The notes under the pieces were generated by a model. The model saw nothing but the letters and a program-made list of their open reading frames with translations, had not been told where the DNA came from and ran no database searches. The position numbers were made by a program, and so were the translations under genes. From the NCBI RefSeq assembly GCF_000173775.1, contig NZ_ACCD01000014.1, positions 24,631 through 88,630 of the forward strand: DNA of 64,000 nucleotides, written 5' to 3'. Positions 11,151-20,733 of this stretch are shown here, one piece after another (the first letter of the stretch is position 1; every line of letters starts with the position of its first letter). The DNA comes from Yersinia rohdei ATCC 43380 (GTDB lineage Bacteria; Pseudomonadota; Gammaproteobacteria; Enterobacterales; Enterobacteriaceae).

Positions 11151-11174
11151 TATCGACATCAGGAAAGAAACAGA

Positions 11175-11999
11175 ATGCAGCAACTACAGAACGTTATTGA
11201 AACCGCCTTCGAACGTCGTGCAGACATTACTCCGGCAAATGTAGACACCGTAACGCGCGAAGCGATTAATCATGTGATTGATCTGCTGGATACCGGCGCT
11301 CTGCGAGTTGCAGAAAAAATTGATGGCCAGTGGGTTACCCACCAATGGCTAAAAAAGGCGGTGCTGTTGTCTTTCCGCATCAATGATAACCAAGTAATGG
11401 AAGGTGCCGAAACCCGTTACTACGATAAAGTGCCAATGAAATTTGCCGGCTATGATGAAGCACGTTTTCAGCGCGAAGGCTTTCGTGTTGTGCCTCCGGC
11501 CACCGTGCGTAAAGGGGCATTTATTGCCCGTAATACCGTGTTGATGCCTTCTTATGTGAATATTGGTGCTTTTGTTGATGAAGGCACTATGGTCGACACA
11601 TGGGCAACCGTTGGTTCGTGCGCGCAAATTGGTAAAAATGTTCACTTGTCCGGCGGCGTAGGTATTGGTGGCGTATTGGAACCACTGCAAGCTAACCCAA
11701 CCATTATTGAAGACAACTGCTTTGTTGGCGCGCGTTCAGAAGTGGTCGAAGGGGTTATCGTCGAAGAAGGCTCTGTTATATCAATGGGCGTATTCATCGG
11801 CCAAAGCACCCGTATTTATGATCGCGAAACCGGTGAAATCCATTACGGCCGTGTTCCTGCGGGCTCAGTGGTCGTTTCTGGTAATTTGCCATCGAAAGAC
11901 GGTAGCTACAGCCTGTACTGTGCGGTTATCGTGAAGAAAGTTGATGCGAAAACTCTCGGAAAAGTCGGGATTAATGAGTTATTACGCACCATCGACTAA
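11175..11999 (+). CDS. dapD: Tetrahydrodipicolinate N-succinyltransferase
   Basis: Transfers succinyl from succinyl-CoA to tetrahydrodipicolinate in the succinylase branch of lysine and meso-diaminopimelate synthesis. The 274-residue protein is the family length, with an N-terminal helical domain and a left-handed beta-helix of hexapeptide repeats (about residues 105-235, including [20 protein letters not shown]). A GGAAAGAAA site precedes the ATG. It follows glnD, as in E. coli. Its product feeds lysA, found at the other end of this window. Confidence 0.97.
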   Translation: MQQLQNVIETAFERRADITPANVDTVTREAINHVIDLLDTGALRVAEKIDGQWVTHQWLKKAVLLSFRINDNQVMEGAETRYYDKVPMKFAGYDEARFQREGFRVVPPATVRKGAFIARNTVLMPSYVNIGAFVDEGTMVDTWATVGSCAQIGKNVHLSGGVGIGGVLEPLQANPTIIEDNCFVGARSEVVEGVIVEEGSVISMGVFIGQSTRIYDRETGEIHYGRVPAGSVVVSGNLPSKDGSYSLYCAVIVKKVDAKTLGKVGINELLRTID

Positions 12000-12007
12000 T
12001 ATGAAAC

Positions 12008-12035
12008 TAGCGGGCTAACCCCCCGCTATTTTTTT
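12008..12035 (+). terminator. dapD terminator
   Basis: A 7-bp stem TAGCGGG/CCCGCTA (12008-12014, 12022-12028) followed by seven T. Confidence 0.85.
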
Positions 12036-12095
12036 GCCTGGTGTGTGAATCACATTCTTTGGCGAAAATTACCGTCATAATCATAAACTGTGGAA

Positions 12096-12206
12096 TACAA
12101 ACCCAAAGAGCTTGGCGTTGCAGGTAGGTCGCGAGCAAGTCCTGATGAGCTTACTCGAGTAAGTGACTCCGGCTTCCCCCCTGTTACTTCAAGTATGAAG
12201 GGAATA
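12096..12206. repeat. ERIC-like element before yaeH
   Basis: A 111-bp imperfect palindrome with ERIC layout: left CTTGGCGTTGCAGGTAGG, centre AGCTTACTCGAGTAAGTGACT, right TTACTTCAAGTATGAAGGG. The right end is 20 bp upstream of the yaeH start, so it probably lies in that gene's promoter or leader. Confidence 0.75.
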
Positions 12207-12225
12207 AAACTAAAAAGGTGGCGCT

Positions 12226-12615
12226 ATGTATGACAATCTGAAAAGCTTAGGAATCACACAACCTGAAGATGTCGATCGCTATAGCCTGCGTCAGGAGGCC
12301 AATAACGACATTCTGAAAATTTACTTCCGCAAAGATAAAGGTGAGTTTTTTGCTAAGAGTGTGAAATTCAAATATCCACGCCAGCGCAAAACTGTGGTTG
12401 CGGATAATGCCGGGCATGGCTATAAAGAAATCAATGAAATCAATCCTAATCTACGTTATGTCATTGATGAACTTGATCAACTGTGCAAACGCGATCAGAT
12501 TGAAGTTGATTTAAAACGTAAGATTTTGGATGACTTGCGCCATTTAGAAAGCGTCGTCGCCAATAAAATTGCGGAGATTGAATCTGATCTCGATAAGCTG
12601 ACCAGCGGCCGTTAA
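12226..12615 (+). CDS. yaeH: YaeH family protein of unknown function (DUF3461)
   Basis: A 129-residue soluble protein matching E. coli YaeH in length and sequence style (start [10 protein letters not shown], middle [10 protein letters not shown]-terminal charged helices). Its function is not known. The C-terminal third (about 80-125) is rich in Asp, Glu, Lys and Leu and probably forms a coiled coil. It has an AAGGTGG site before the ATG. It follows dapD as in E. coli, and is the last gene of that syntenic block; the next gene, yqcA, belongs to a distant E. coli locus. Confidence 0.9.
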   Translation: MYDNLKSLGITQPEDVDRYSLRQEANNDILKIYFRKDKGEFFAKSVKFKYPRQRKTVVADNAGHGYKEINEINPNLRYVIDELDQLCKRDQIEVDLKRKILDDLRHLESVVANKIAEIESDLDKLTSGR

Positions 12616-12651
12616 GTTTGGCGCAAGATGTTAAATGTAATAGCCGAAGAT

Positions 12652-12701
12652 AATTGAAGTTGCAGGTAAGTGAGTATTGCTACCACCCTGCAACTTCTTC
12701 A
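12652..12701. repeat. Mini ERIC-like palindrome between convergent yaeH and yqcA
   Basis: A perfect 11-bp inverted repeat GAAGTTGCAGG/CCTGCAACTTC (12656-12666 and 12687-12697) with a 20-nt loop starting GTAAGTGAG. The arms match ERIC ends. It could act as a bidirectional terminator between the convergent genes, though it lacks a clear U-run. Confidence 0.65.
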
Positions 12702-12715
12702 AATACAAAAATATT

Positions 12716-13165
12716 TTATTGAAGTAAACGTCCCCATGCAGCTACCCACCCCGCTGAGACCACTTCTGGCTCCGGGTGCTCAATAGCATCAATTTCGAGT
12801 CTTTCGCCAATTCTGGTCGCGCCCTGCTCTTGCAGCAATTCATCAAATGCGCGCCCTGCTCCACAGAAATTATCATAGCTGCTGTCACCCAGTGCAATGA
12901 CACCATATCGCAGCTCTGGCTGGAATCCGACCTGATCACGAACAGCCACAAAAAGTGGGGCAATACTGTCAGGGAAATCCCCCTGCCCGGTGGTCGAGGT
13001 GACCACCAGCGCATAATGCTGACGATAATATTGCCAAGCCTCTAAAGTGCCTTCGTCAAACACCTTTACCTCGTGCCCCTGAGCTTTCAGTATGCTCTCG
13101 GCTTCTTCCGCAACTAACAGCGCATTACCGTAAACAGTGCCAACAAAGATACCAACCTGGGCCAT
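12716..13165 (-). CDS. yqcA: Flavodoxin YqcA
   Basis: A 149-residue single-domain flavodoxin that carries FMN and acts as a soluble electron carrier; its physiological partner is not established. The FMN phosphate loop GTVYGNA is at residues 9-15, the isoalloxazine-flanking [11 protein letters not shown] near 57-67, and [12 protein letters not shown] near 93-104. It lies 29 bp downstream of truC on the same strand, likely one transcript yqcC-truC-yqcA. Confidence 0.95.
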   Translation of the reverse strand: MAQVGIFVGTVYGNALLVAEEAESILKAQGHEVKVFDEGTLEAWQYYRQHYALVVTSTTGQGDFPDSIAPLFVAVRDQVGFQPELRYGVIALGDSSYDNFCGAGRAFDELLQEQGATRIGERLEIDAIEHPEPEVVSAGWVAAWGRLLQ

Positions 13166-13194
13166 AACCGATATTTCCTTTTAACGAGAAAAAA

Positions 13195-13968
13195 TTATTC
13201 GCTATCCTGACCCGCAGCCGCCGGAAACTCAACCCTTTCAAGATGAGGGGCAATGCCCAGCCAACCAAAATGGGACATAAGCTGTTGCCATGATTCATCC
13301 CAACGAGCAGTCAGAGAAAGTGGCTCGCCAGTGACCGGATGATTCAGCTGCAAATGACTGGCATGAAGCATCAGGCGCGAACAATCAAAATGCTGCCCAA
13401 CTCCCCGATTTTGGCGTAAGTCCCCGTGGGCGCTATCGCCGATGATTGGGTGGCGAATATGCGCCATATGTCGGCGAAGTTGATGCTTACGGCCGGTTTC
13501 TGGTTTTAATTCCAGTAAACTAAAGCGGGCGGTGTCATAGCGCCCAATAGCAACAGGCACTTCAACTTTTGCTAAGGGTTTATAATGCGTAACTGAAGGC
13601 TGGGGTGCTTTATCTGGGCGGGCAAATTTATCCGCAATTTTGTCCAACTCTTCAGTCATTTCATAATCAATAGTGTCCGCCTCCAATACATATCCTCGAA
13701 CCACCGCATGATATGTTTTCTGGATTTGGTGTTGCTCAAATTGCAACGAAAGAGCACGAGCAACCTCACTGGATAGTGCCATCAGCAACACGCCAGATGT
13801 CGGGCGATCCAGGCGATGGACGGTATAGACATGCTGACCAATCTGGTCGCGCACTGTCTGCATCACAAATACAGTTTCATTGCTGTCCAACCAACTGCGG
13901 TGAACCAACCAGCCAGCCGGTTTATTGACCGCAACTATATGTTCGTCTTGATAAAGTATTTCTAGCAT
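13195..13968 (-). CDS. truC: tRNA pseudouridine(65) synthase TruC
   Basis: Makes pseudouridine at position 65 in the T-stem of certain tRNAs. The 257-residue RluA-family protein has the catalytic motif HRLDRPTSG with Asp54, and the C-terminal HQLRRHMAHIRHPIIGD motif. Its ATG shares one base with the TAA of yqcC (TAATG), a sign of translational coupling. Confidence 0.96.
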   Translation of the reverse strand: MLEILYQDEHIVAVNKPAGWLVHRSWLDSNETVFVMQTVRDQIGQHVYTVHRLDRPTSGVLLMALSSEVARALSLQFEQHQIQKTYHAVVRGYVLEADTIDYEMTEELDKIADKFARPDKAPQPSVTHYKPLAKVEVPVAIGRYDTARFSLLELKPETGRKHQLRRHMAHIRHPIIGDSAHGDLRQNRGVGQHFDCSRLMLHASHLQLNHPVTGEPLSLTARWDESWQQLMSHFGWLGIAPHLERVEFPAAAGQDSE

Positions 13969-14300
13969 TAGTTACTTTCTTTATTTAGCAAGTCATCAAG
14001 GCGCTGTAATTCGACCAGCAATACAGTGCAATCCGGGCGATTATCGCCACTCAGCGCCTCTTCAAAATAGGGAGTGATGGCAAAACGCGTCGGAAGCGGG
14101 CCATTCGATTCTAATAATGCATACATACGCGGAATAAGCACCCATTGCAGCCACTGCTCGGCATCCATAGTATCAATGCTAAAAGGTTCGTTGCTCTCGA
14201 AAGCGGCGGCTTGTGGCGGAACTGTTTGCCAAAGGTCAATTTCCCGCATGGCAAGTTCGATATTCTGCAGGCTCTGACGCACCTGATTTTCTGTCTTCAT
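13968..14300 (-). CDS. yqcC: YqcC family protein of unknown function (DUF446)
   Basis: A 110-residue protein resembling E. coli YqcC, with the conserved core MDAEQWLQWVLIPRMYALL at about residues 44-62. It is acidic and helical with no membrane segment. The start at MKTENQ was chosen by length and similarity; an upstream in-frame ATG 11 codons earlier is possible. It is the first gene of yqcC-truC-yqcA; csrB lies just upstream on the same strand. Confidence 0.9.
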   Translation of the reverse strand: MKTENQVRQSLQNIELAMREIDLWQTVPPQAAAFESNEPFSIDTMDAEQWLQWVLIPRMYALLESNGPLPTRFAITPYFEEALSGDNRPDCTVLLVELQRLDDLLNKESN

Positions 14301-14419
14301 GATTATGCTCTCAACCCAAAAACGACCATTCACCGGCCTGGTTCAACGACGGCAAGCATACCATTGAAGCAGAAGATGCCCAAACGCCCCCAAGATTACA
14401 GAGTGAGAAAAATAAAGAC

Positions 14420-14770
14420 AAAAAAAGGGGTACTGTTTTACCAGTACCCCTCAATTCGTTTCATAGCAATCCAGCTAAAATTGATGCTCCCTGCTCAATC
14501 CTTGAAAACTTTTCCGTGTGGTTATCCTAACCAGCAATCCGTCGCAGTATCCTACACCATCCCAGTGCCAATCCTGAGGTTATCCTAACCCGCCAATCAT
14601 CCTGAATTGGCTCTCAATCTCCATCCTGGAGGTGTCCTTGGTTTCATCCTGAAACATCCCTTCACTCATCCTAAGCAGTCCCTGTGTTCTTCATCCTGAA
14701 GTGGCAGCATCCTGTTACCATCCTTCTCCACCGGATCCTATCCAGCGAATAAAGGATCGCTTAATAGACA
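14420..14770 (-). ncRNA. csrB: CsrB regulatory RNA
   Basis: A roughly 350-nt RNA that titrates the RNA-binding protein CsrA. The minus strand carries about two dozen GGA triplets, many as CAGGAUG or UUAGGAU in hairpin loops such as CUCCAGGAUGGAG and UUCAGGAUGAA. Segments near the 3' half match E. coli csrB closely (GGACACCTCCAGGATGGAGA). The 3' end is a strong terminator: a 9-bp stem GGGGTACTG/CAGTACCCC (14427-14450) followed by seven U. Position between yqcC and syd is the same as in E. coli. The exact 5' end is uncertain; no clear sigma-70 -35 is seen, and activation from the far-upstream UvrY box is likely. Confidence 0.95.
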
Positions 14771-14907
14771 GAGAGAGACAAGATACTGTAAGAATAATGA
14801 GGTGAGGGTTTTTATATATATAAAAATGAATGTTTATAACGAAATGATTTTATTGAAGATAAAACTAATAGCATCATTTTACATAAAGATAATAGAAGTG
14901 ATATCTC

Positions 14908-14941
14908 ACAACCGGTGTGCGAGATCTCTCACACCGGTTGT
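14908..14941. promoter_or_regulatory. UvrY-type activator box in a long palindrome upstream of csrB
   Basis: A perfect 12-bp inverted repeat ACAACCGGTGTG/CACACCGGTTGT with a 10-nt centre. Inside it, 14916-14933 read on the minus strand as TGTGAGAGATCTCGCACA, two mismatches from the TGTGAGAGATCTCTTACA box that I recall for UvrY upstream of E. coli csrB. It is about 150 bp upstream of csrB, a similar distance. It could also form a hairpin in the syd 3' end but has no U-run. Confidence 0.75.
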
Positions 14942-14966
14942 CTATGAATAAACAATAACCTTCTAT

Positions 14967-15518
14967 TTACTCAGGTATTACCGGACGTAATGCATCCAGG
15001 AAGTGAGCAAGAGTGGATGCCAGTAATGTACGTTTCCCGCTACCGAACTCCTCCAGGACGACATTGCCACTCACATTACACAGTGAAGCCATAGTCATTT
15101 CAGATTCCGTTGTTGCCAAAAACAGTGTCGGTGAGAGTTTTAATCTTTTTTGTGTCACCAAATGGCCAATCAGATTCTCCTGCAAACGGATAAAATCATC
15201 TTCGCTCCACACCTGCAACAAGGTGAAGCGGTGCTCGCCTAAATCCGCACACATATCCCCAGCATATTGCCGGGTATAAAACTCATGAATATCTGGATGA
15301 AGTTGAATCTCCAATGCCCGCTCAATGTTGGCAAGCGTGGCATCGGCAACAAAAGGTTGAGGAAGCCAAAATACCTGCGAATCCTGTGTTTTCACAATAC
15401 AAGGAGAAGGAACCCCATAGAGATCTGCGCTAGCTGGCAGGCCCCCGGTTTTCTGCTGCCATAAATCGATATAGCGTTGAGTAAAGCTCGTGAGGGCCGT
15501 TGAAATATTCTGATCCAT
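14967..15518 (-). CDS. syd: SecY-interacting protein Syd
   Basis: A peripheral cytoplasmic-face protein that binds SecY and can disrupt faulty translocons. The ATG at MDQN gives 183 residues, matching E. coli Syd (181); upstream codons extend the frame to 15599 without similarity. The conserved stretches [19 protein letters not shown] and [25 protein letters not shown] are present. It is divergent from queF. Confidence 0.95.
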   Translation of the reverse strand: MDQNISTALTSFTQRYIDLWQQKTGGLPASADLYGVPSPCIVKTQDSQVFWLPQPFVADATLANIERALEIQLHPDIHEFYTRQYAGDMCADLGEHRFTLLQVWSEDDFIRLQENLIGHLVTQKRLKLSPTLFLATTESEMTMASLCNVSGNVVLEEFGSGKRTLLASTLAHFLDALRPVIPE

Positions 15519-15648
15519 TCTTATTCTCAGTATCGCGGCGGCTTGCGCTGCATCAGAGATGGCATAGCCCCAACTCAGAAATGCAGTTAAACGCGGCATA
15601 AATTGATAAACTACAGCTATTGTACCTTTCTCTCATCATGGGAACAGC

Positions 15649-16494
15649 ATGTCTTCATATCAAGACCACCAGGCGCTAGCGGAACTGACGCTAGGCAAAC
15701 CAACGGCTTACCGCGATAGCTATGACGCCACCTTACTTCAGGCCGTTCCACGCAGTATGAATCGAGAACCTCTCGGCTTGTATCCTGATAATCTGCCCTT
15801 TCATGGCGCGGATATCTGGACATTATATGAGTTGTCCTGGCTAAACAATAATGGCCTGCCACAGGTAGCTGTGGGTGAAATAAGCCTCAATGCCAATAGC
15901 CTTAATCTGATTGAATCAAAAAGCTTTAAGCTTTACCTCAACAGCTTTAACCAGACTGTTTTTGCTGACTGGGAAAGTGTGCAAACCACTTTGCAACAGG
16001 ATTTAGCCGCCTGCGCACAAGGGGATGTCAGTGTCACGCTATACCATCTGGATGAAATAACCCATCAGCCAATTGCTAATTTCGCTGGAGAATGTCTGGA
16101 TCAGCAAGATATTCGTATCGATAGCTATGAGTTCAGTGCGGATTACTTGCAAGGGGCGACCAGTCACAACCGAGTGGAAGAGAGCCTGGTCAGCCACTTG
16201 CTCAAATCTAACTGCCTGATAACCCACCAACCGGATTGGGGCTCAGTACAAATCAGCTATAGCGGCCCACAGATTAACCGAGAAGCCCTGCTGCGCTATC
16301 TGGTATCTTTCCGCCACCACAATGAATTTCACGAGCAATGTGTTGAGCGCATTTTCAATGACATTCTGCGTTTTTGCCAACCAGAAACATTGTCCGTATA
16401 TGCTCGCTATACTCGTCGCGGAGGCTTGGATATTAATCCGTGGCGCTCCAATACTGATTTTTTGCCCTCAACCGGCCGTTTAGCACGACAATAA
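15649..16494 (+). CDS. queF: NADPH-dependent 7-cyano-7-deazaguanine reductase QueF
   Basis: Reduces preQ0 to preQ1, the last free-base step before insertion of the queuosine precursor into tRNA. The 281-residue protein is the long tandem-T-fold type of gamma-proteobacteria. The catalytic cysteine lies in [13 protein letters not shown] at residue 189, and the C-terminal [13 protein letters not shown] and [15 protein letters not shown] motifs are present. Confidence 0.96.
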   Translation: MSSYQDHQALAELTLGKPTAYRDSYDATLLQAVPRSMNREPLGLYPDNLPFHGADIWTLYELSWLNNNGLPQVAVGEISLNANSLNLIESKSFKLYLNSFNQTVFADWESVQTTLQQDLAACAQGDVSVTLYHLDEITHQPIANFAGECLDQQDIRIDSYEFSADYLQGATSHNRVEESLVSHLLKSNCLITHQPDWGSVQISYSGPQINREALLRYLVSFRHHNEFHEQCVERIFNDILRFCQPETLSVYARYTRRGGLDINPWRSNTDFLPSTGRLARQ

Positions 16495-16705
16495 ATGCGG
16501 ACAAGTGCGCAACATTACAGCTCTATCACGTAAACATTGGTAAAAAATGTCTTGCGACGTTAAGGTTAAATACAGGATCGTCATGCTATTTTTAACTGAA
16601 AAAACTGTCATGGACACTTAGAGGCTCTCTGATATTCCACGGAAAAACAGAAAATAGCACTCTGATACACAGGTAATATCACCCCCAGGGTGCAAAGGAG
16701 TAACT

Positions 16706-18070
16706 TTGATTACACATATCAGCCCACTCGGCTCAATGGATCTGTTGTCACAGCTTGAAGTGGATATGCTAAAGCGTACAGCCAGTAGTGACCTGTACCG
16801 TTTATTCCGAAATTGCTCATTAGCTGTTCTCAATTCAGGTAGCCTAACCGATAACAGTAAAGAGCTGTTATCTCGCTATGAAAACTTTGATATCAATGTG
16901 TTGCGCCGTGAACGTGGCGTGAAACTCGAGCTGGTAAATCCACCAGAACATGCCTTTGTTGATGGTAAAATTATTCGCTCATTACAGGCAAACCTGTTTG
17001 CCGTCTTGCGCGATATCTTATTTGTGAGCGGTCAAATTGTGAGTGCCGAGCGCGATCAACATCTTAATATCGAAAATTCCAGCCATTTGACCAATCTGGT
17101 CTTCTCCATTTTGCGTAATGCCCGTGCTCTGCATATTGATGAAGAACCGAATATGGTTGTTTGTTGGGGCGGTCATTCAATCAATGAAATCGAATATTTA
17201 TATGCCCGTAAAGTGGGTAGCCAACTCGGTTTACGTGAATTAAATATCTGTACCGGCTGCGGGCCAGGTGCAATGGAAGCCCCCATGAAAGGGGCGGCAG
17301 TCGGCCATGCTCAACAACGCTACAGACAAGGCCGCTTTATTGGCATGACTGAGCCGTCAATTATTGCGGCAGAGCCACCAAATCCACTGGTTAATGAACT
17401 GGTTATCATGCCAGACATTGAAAAACGACTGGAAGCTTTCGTCCGTATTGCACATGGAATCATAATTTTCCCAGGTGGCGTAGGTACAGCTGAAGAGCTG
17501 CTCTATCTATTAGGGATCCTGATGAACCCAGAGAACAGTGAGCAGGTATTGCCGCTTATCCTGACTGGGCCAAAAGAAAGTGCAGATTACTTTAGGGTCG
17601 TGGATGAATTCATCAAAAATACGCTGGGTGAAGAAGCCCGTAAATACTACCAAATAATCATTGATGACCCTGATGAAGTCGCTCGTCAGATGAAGAAATC
17701 AATGCCATTGGTAAAAGAAAATCGTCGCAACACCGGTGATGCTTATAGCTTTAACTGGTCTATTCGTATCGCGCCAGATTTACAGCATCCCTTTGAGCCG
17801 ACACATGAAAACATGGCAAATCTGGATTTGTCCCATAATCAGCCACCAGAAAAACTGGCCGCAGCATTGCGTCGCGCGTTTTCTGGCATTGTGGCAGGTA
17901 ATGTTAAAGAAGTCGGGATCCATGCCATTGAAGCTCAGGGGCCATTTAAATTGCACGGCGACCCATTATTGATGAAGCAAATGGATCAACTGTTACAAGG
18001 TTTTATTGCCCAGCATCGCATGAAATTACCGGGCAGTGCTTACACACCTTGCTATGAAATTTGTAGTTAA
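16706..18070 (+). CDS. ppnN: Pyrimidine/purine nucleotide 5'-monophosphate nucleosidase PpnN
   Basis: Hydrolyses nucleoside monophosphates to base and ribose 5-phosphate; in E. coli it is stimulated by (p)ppGpp. The 454-residue protein has the LOG-type Rossmann motif [14 protein letters not shown] near residues 255-268 and the helical N- and C-terminal extensions of this group. Formerly ygdH. The stop codon lies in a short tandem duplication (see the repeat at 18063). Confidence 0.95.
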   Translation: MITHISPLGSMDLLSQLEVDMLKRTASSDLYRLFRNCSLAVLNSGSLTDNSKELLSRYENFDINVLRRERGVKLELVNPPEHAFVDGKIIRSLQANLFAVLRDILFVSGQIVSAERDQHLNIENSSHLTNLVFSILRNARALHIDEEPNMVVCWGGHSINEIEYLYARKVGSQLGLRELNICTGCGPGAMEAPMKGAAVGHAQQRYRQGRFIGMTEPSIIAAEPPNPLVNELVIMPDIEKRLEAFVRIAHGIIIFPGGVGTAEELLYLLGILMNPENSEQVLPLILTGPKESADYFRVVDEFIKNTLGEEARKYYQIIIDDPDEVARQMKKSMPLVKENRRNTGDAYSFNWSIRIAPDLQHPFEPTHENMANLDLSHNQPPEKLAAALRRAFSGIVAGNVKEVGIHAIEAQGPFKLHGDPLLMKQMDQLLQGFIAQHRMKLPGSAYTPCYEICS

Positions 18071-18111
18071 GAAAGGTAGTTAAGAAACTGTAGTTAAGAA
18101 ACTGCAGTTAA
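18063..18111 (+). repeat. Short tandem repeat spanning the ppnN stop codon
   Basis: Three nearly perfect copies of GTAGTTAAGAAA(CT) start at 18063, 18076 and 18090, with a decayed fourth at 18104 (GCAGTTAA). The first copy contains the ppnN stop TAA, so each copy could supply the end of the gene. Confidence 0.85.
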
Positions 18112-18122
18112 ATCACCTTCAC

Positions 18123-18163
18123 CGGGCAGTGCTGGCACTGAATATACTGGCTGACACTGCCCG
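18123..18163. repeat. Inverted repeat between ppnN and xni
   Basis: A perfect 9-bp inverted repeat CGGGCAGTG/CACTGCCCG separated by 23 nt. The left arm with flank ACCGGGCAGTGCT also occurs at 18028-18040 inside the end of ppnN, so the segment may have been copied from there. No U-run follows. Confidence 0.6.
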
Positions 18164-18199
18164 ATATCACTCTGATTCAATAACTGTTCAAGACAGGTC

Positions 18200-18955
18200 A
18201 TGCAAATCCACCTTCTTATCGTTGATGCCCTTAACCTGATTCGTCGCATTCATGCGGTGCAAGGGTCACCTTGTATTAATGCTTGTCAGCATGGGTTACA
18301 ACAATTGCTACAGCACAGCCAGCCGACTCATGTGGTGGCGGTTTTTGATGAGGATGACCGTGCTGATAGCTGGCGTCACCATTGCCTCCCTGATTACAAG
18401 GCTGGCCGCTCGCCAATGCCAGACAACCTGCAACAGGAAATGCCCCAGATCCGTGATGCATTTATGTCATTAGGGGTTAATTGTTGGCATTCACCGGGAA
18501 ATGAGGCCGATGACCTGGCCGCAACGTTAGCGGTAAAAGTTAGTGGGGCTGGGCATCAGGTCACTATCGTTTCGACTGACAAAGGCTACTGTCAGCTATT
18601 AGCACCCAATATACAAATTCGAGATTATTTCCAAAAACGCTGGTTGGATATGCCGTTCGTCAAGCAAGAGTTTGGCGTGTCACCGCATCAATTACCTGAT
18701 TATTGGGGGCTGGCCGGAATAAGCAGCAGTAAAATCCCTGGTGTTGCAGGTATTGGCGCAAAAACTGCGGCACTGTTATTGCAACAAGCCAATAGCCTGG
18801 AAGAGCTCTATCAAGGGCTAGATTCAGTACCGGAGAAATGGCGCAAGAAATTGCAGCAGCATCAGGAAATGGCTTTTATTTGCAAACAAATTGCCACACT
18901 TAAAACGGACTTACCATTAAACGGCAATTTGCAGCAGCTACGTTTGCATAAATGA
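18200..18955 (+). CDS. xni: Flap endonuclease Xni
   Basis: A 251-residue homologue of the 5'-nuclease domain of DNA polymerase I, acting on flaps and 5' overhangs. It has the PIN-domain metal residues in [10 protein letters not shown] (N-terminus), [17 protein letters not shown] and [10 protein letters not shown], and the helix-hairpin-helix [14 protein letters not shown] near residues 184-197. Also called ExoIX or ygdG. It is followed by convergent rlmM. Confidence 0.95.
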   Translation: MQIHLLIVDALNLIRRIHAVQGSPCINACQHGLQQLLQHSQPTHVVAVFDEDDRADSWRHHCLPDYKAGRSPMPDNLQQEMPQIRDAFMSLGVNCWHSPGNEADDLAATLAVKVSGAGHQVTIVSTDKGYCQLLAPNIQIRDYFQKRWLDMPFVKQEFGVSPHQLPDYWGLAGISSSKIPGVAGIGAKTAALLLQQANSLEELYQGLDSVPEKWRKKLQQHQEMAFICKQIATLKTDLPLNGNLQQLRLHK

Positions 18956-18964
18956 TAGCAGCAT

Positions 18965-18994
18965 AAAAAACTAAGGAGCCCATTGGCCCCTTAG
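18965..18994 (-). terminator. Terminator for rlmM (between convergent xni and rlmM)
   Basis: A 10-bp stem with one mismatch and a 4-nt loop (arms 18971-18980 and 18985-18994), followed on the minus strand by six U. Confidence 0.7.
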
Positions 18995-19000
18995 ATATAA

Positions 19001-19085
19001 CGCCCTAACCAAAGTCATTGGCATTGCAGGTGGCGGCATGCGAACTCACCCCGATTAGCAGGTTGAGTCCGCGTAGCTAACCCCC
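19001..19085. repeat. ERIC-like half element downstream of rlmM
   Basis: Begins AACCAAAGTCATTGGCATTG and continues GCAGGTGGCGGCATGCGAACTCACC, resembling the left half of the other ERIC-like elements here (12096, 46029); the right half is decayed. Confidence 0.5.
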
Positions 19086-19086
19086 T

Positions 19087-19118
19087 AAGTTAGAGACTAA
19101 TTAAGTTAGAGACTAATT
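19087..19118. repeat. Tandem 16-bp duplication at the rlmM stop codon
   Basis: Two adjacent copies of AAGTTAGAGACTAATT on the plus strand. The copy nearer the gene contains the rlmM stop TAG (19115-19113 on the minus strand). Confidence 0.85.
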
Positions 19119-20219
19119 GCGCTCATCACGACGGCCCGGAACACCAGACCAAATACGGCGCACATGCACAGTGACTTCTTCACGGTCATGATAAAGCTGC
19201 TTGGCCTGAATATGGGAATTAATGCCATTTTCTTTCAGTTGTTCATCCAACATTTCCAGATTTTCTGAAACAACTTCAAAACGCTTTTTCATCGGCAATT
19301 TCAGGTTAAAAATAGCTTCGCGGCACCAGCCATTCACCATCCACTTAATGATAAGTTGGGTCACTTTGGCCGGTTTCTCAACCATATCGCAGACTAACCA
19401 ATAAATATTGCTGCGGGTTGGCTCATATTTAAAACCATCAACGCGATGATGTGTCACTTGCCCGGTATCCATCAGGCTTTGCGCCATTGACCCATTATCA
19501 ATGGCCTGAACCATCATGCTGCGCTGCACCAATTGATAAGTCCACCCCCCTGGGCAAGCACCTAAATCGACAGCATGCATACCACTGGCTAAACGCTCTT
19601 CCCATTCATCCGCAGGGATAAACACGTGGAAAGCTTCTTCCAGTTTTAAGGTTGAGCGGCTTGGTGCATCTGATGGGAACTTCAGCCGGGGAATACCCAT
19701 ATAGAATGGCGAGTTATTGTTGCTATAGGAATATCCCACATAGCAACAGCCAGACGCGATGAAGAAGACATGCACCACGGGGCGATGAGCATTTTCACGG
19801 GCAGACAGAATTTTCTGCTCGCGCAGGGCATTACGCAGCGGCACCGTTAACTTGCGACAAAACTTAAGTAACTCTTTGCTTTCATTGGTATCAGCAACTT
19901 CAACACGCAGCTCACCGGCTTTTTCAACCACACCGACCAACATACCAACAATAGGAGAAACACGGTCTTCCGGCGGCAAATCTTTCAATAACTCACCCAC
20001 CACCATCATTTGGCGGGCAAAAATTAATTCGCGGAATGGCACTTCGCGAATCAAACGATCCGCATCTTCCAACTGATAACATTCAAATAGCACATAGCCG
20101 CTATTATCTTTTACCCGTGCAAAACCAAAGATTTCGAGCTGTGCAGCCTTCGCGGTAATCTCTGCCGCACATTCTTTTTCAAAACCAGAGCGGCAATACA
20201 AAGCAATTTTATTATTCAT
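19113..20219 (-). CDS. rlmM: 23S rRNA 2'-O-ribose C2498 methyltransferase RlmM
   Basis: Methylates the 2'-OH of C2498 in the peptidyl-transferase centre of 23S rRNA with S-adenosylmethionine. The 368-residue protein has an N-terminal THUMP domain and a Rossmann methyltransferase domain with the SAM motif [14 protein letters not shown] near residue 222, as well as the catalytic-tetrad region VCDMVEKP. Its ATG overlaps the end of ygdD by 8 bp. Confidence 0.96.
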   Translation of the reverse strand: MNNKIALYCRSGFEKECAAEITAKAAQLEIFGFARVKDNSGYVLFECYQLEDADRLIREVPFRELIFARQMMVVGELLKDLPPEDRVSPIVGMLVGVVEKAGELRVEVADTNESKELLKFCRKLTVPLRNALREQKILSARENAHRPVVHVFFIASGCCYVGYSYSNNNSPFYMGIPRLKFPSDAPSRSTLKLEEAFHVFIPADEWEERLASGMHAVDLGACPGGWTYQLVQRSMMVQAIDNGSMAQSLMDTGQVTHHRVDGFKYEPTRSNIYWLVCDMVEKPAKVTQLIIKWMVNGWCREAIFNLKLPMKKRFEVVSENLEMLDEQLKENGINSHIQAKQLYHDREEVTVHVRRIWSGVPGRRDERN

Positions 20220-20613
20220 GGCGTTCTGCCCTTTTTCTTAGACGCAGCGCGCCAATCAACATCAAAATCCATCCCGCCAGAAAACATACTCCGCCCACTG
20301 GCGTGATATATACCCACAGTTTCAGGTGCGATAGAGCCAGGCAGTATAAACTGCCACTAAAGAGTAGAGTTCCGAGCGCTAACAAGGCTCCACTCCAGTA
20401 AAACCAAATACTTATCTGCCGCTGCATGGCAACAGCTAATGCCAGGATTGCCAAGGTATGGAATCCCTGATACTCAAGCCCGGTATGAATCCAAGCCATC
20501 TCATTCGGCCCCAAAGTGGTACTCAATACATGAGCACCAAAGGCACCGAAAGCAACATAGAAAAAACCACTCAGAGCGGCAAATATCAGCATTAAACGAC
20601 CATTCATCGTCAT
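20212..20613 (-). CDS. ygdD: DUF423 inner-membrane protein YgdD
   Basis: A 133-residue protein with four predicted membrane segments and the family motif FGAFGAHVL near residue 22. Function unknown. ATGs lie at residues 1 and 3; either could be used. It is immediately upstream of and overlaps rlmM, and downstream of gcvA, as in E. coli. Confidence 0.92.
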   Translation of the reverse strand: MTMNGRLMLIFAALSGFFYVAFGAFGAHVLSTTLGPNEMAWIHTGLEYQGFHTLAILALAVAMQRQISIWFYWSGALLALGTLLFSGSLYCLALSHLKLWVYITPVGGVCFLAGWILMLIGALRLRKRAERHE

Positions 20614-20733
20614 TAACCTTAATTAGATACAGTTATATCGCCCAACAATAAGCATTTTACCGTGGTGGATTACCATCGTGAATGGGTTTGTCATTACCAA
20701 ACAGATACCCGACTAAACAGAGGCTGTGGTTAC

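Noticed and set aside
12226..14333. Several frames overlapping yqcA, truC and yqcC on the plus strand
   Set aside because: They are antisense, lack similarity and ribosome sites, and their partners on the minus strand have clear motifs.
14460..14750. Regularly recurring CATCCTGAA-like words that look like a CRISPR or tandem array
   Set aside because: Spacing is irregular and repeats are short; on the other strand they are the GGA motifs of CsrB.
14908..14941. The long palindrome as a Rho-independent terminator of syd
   Set aside because: No U-run follows in the syd direction, and the centre fits a UvrY box better.
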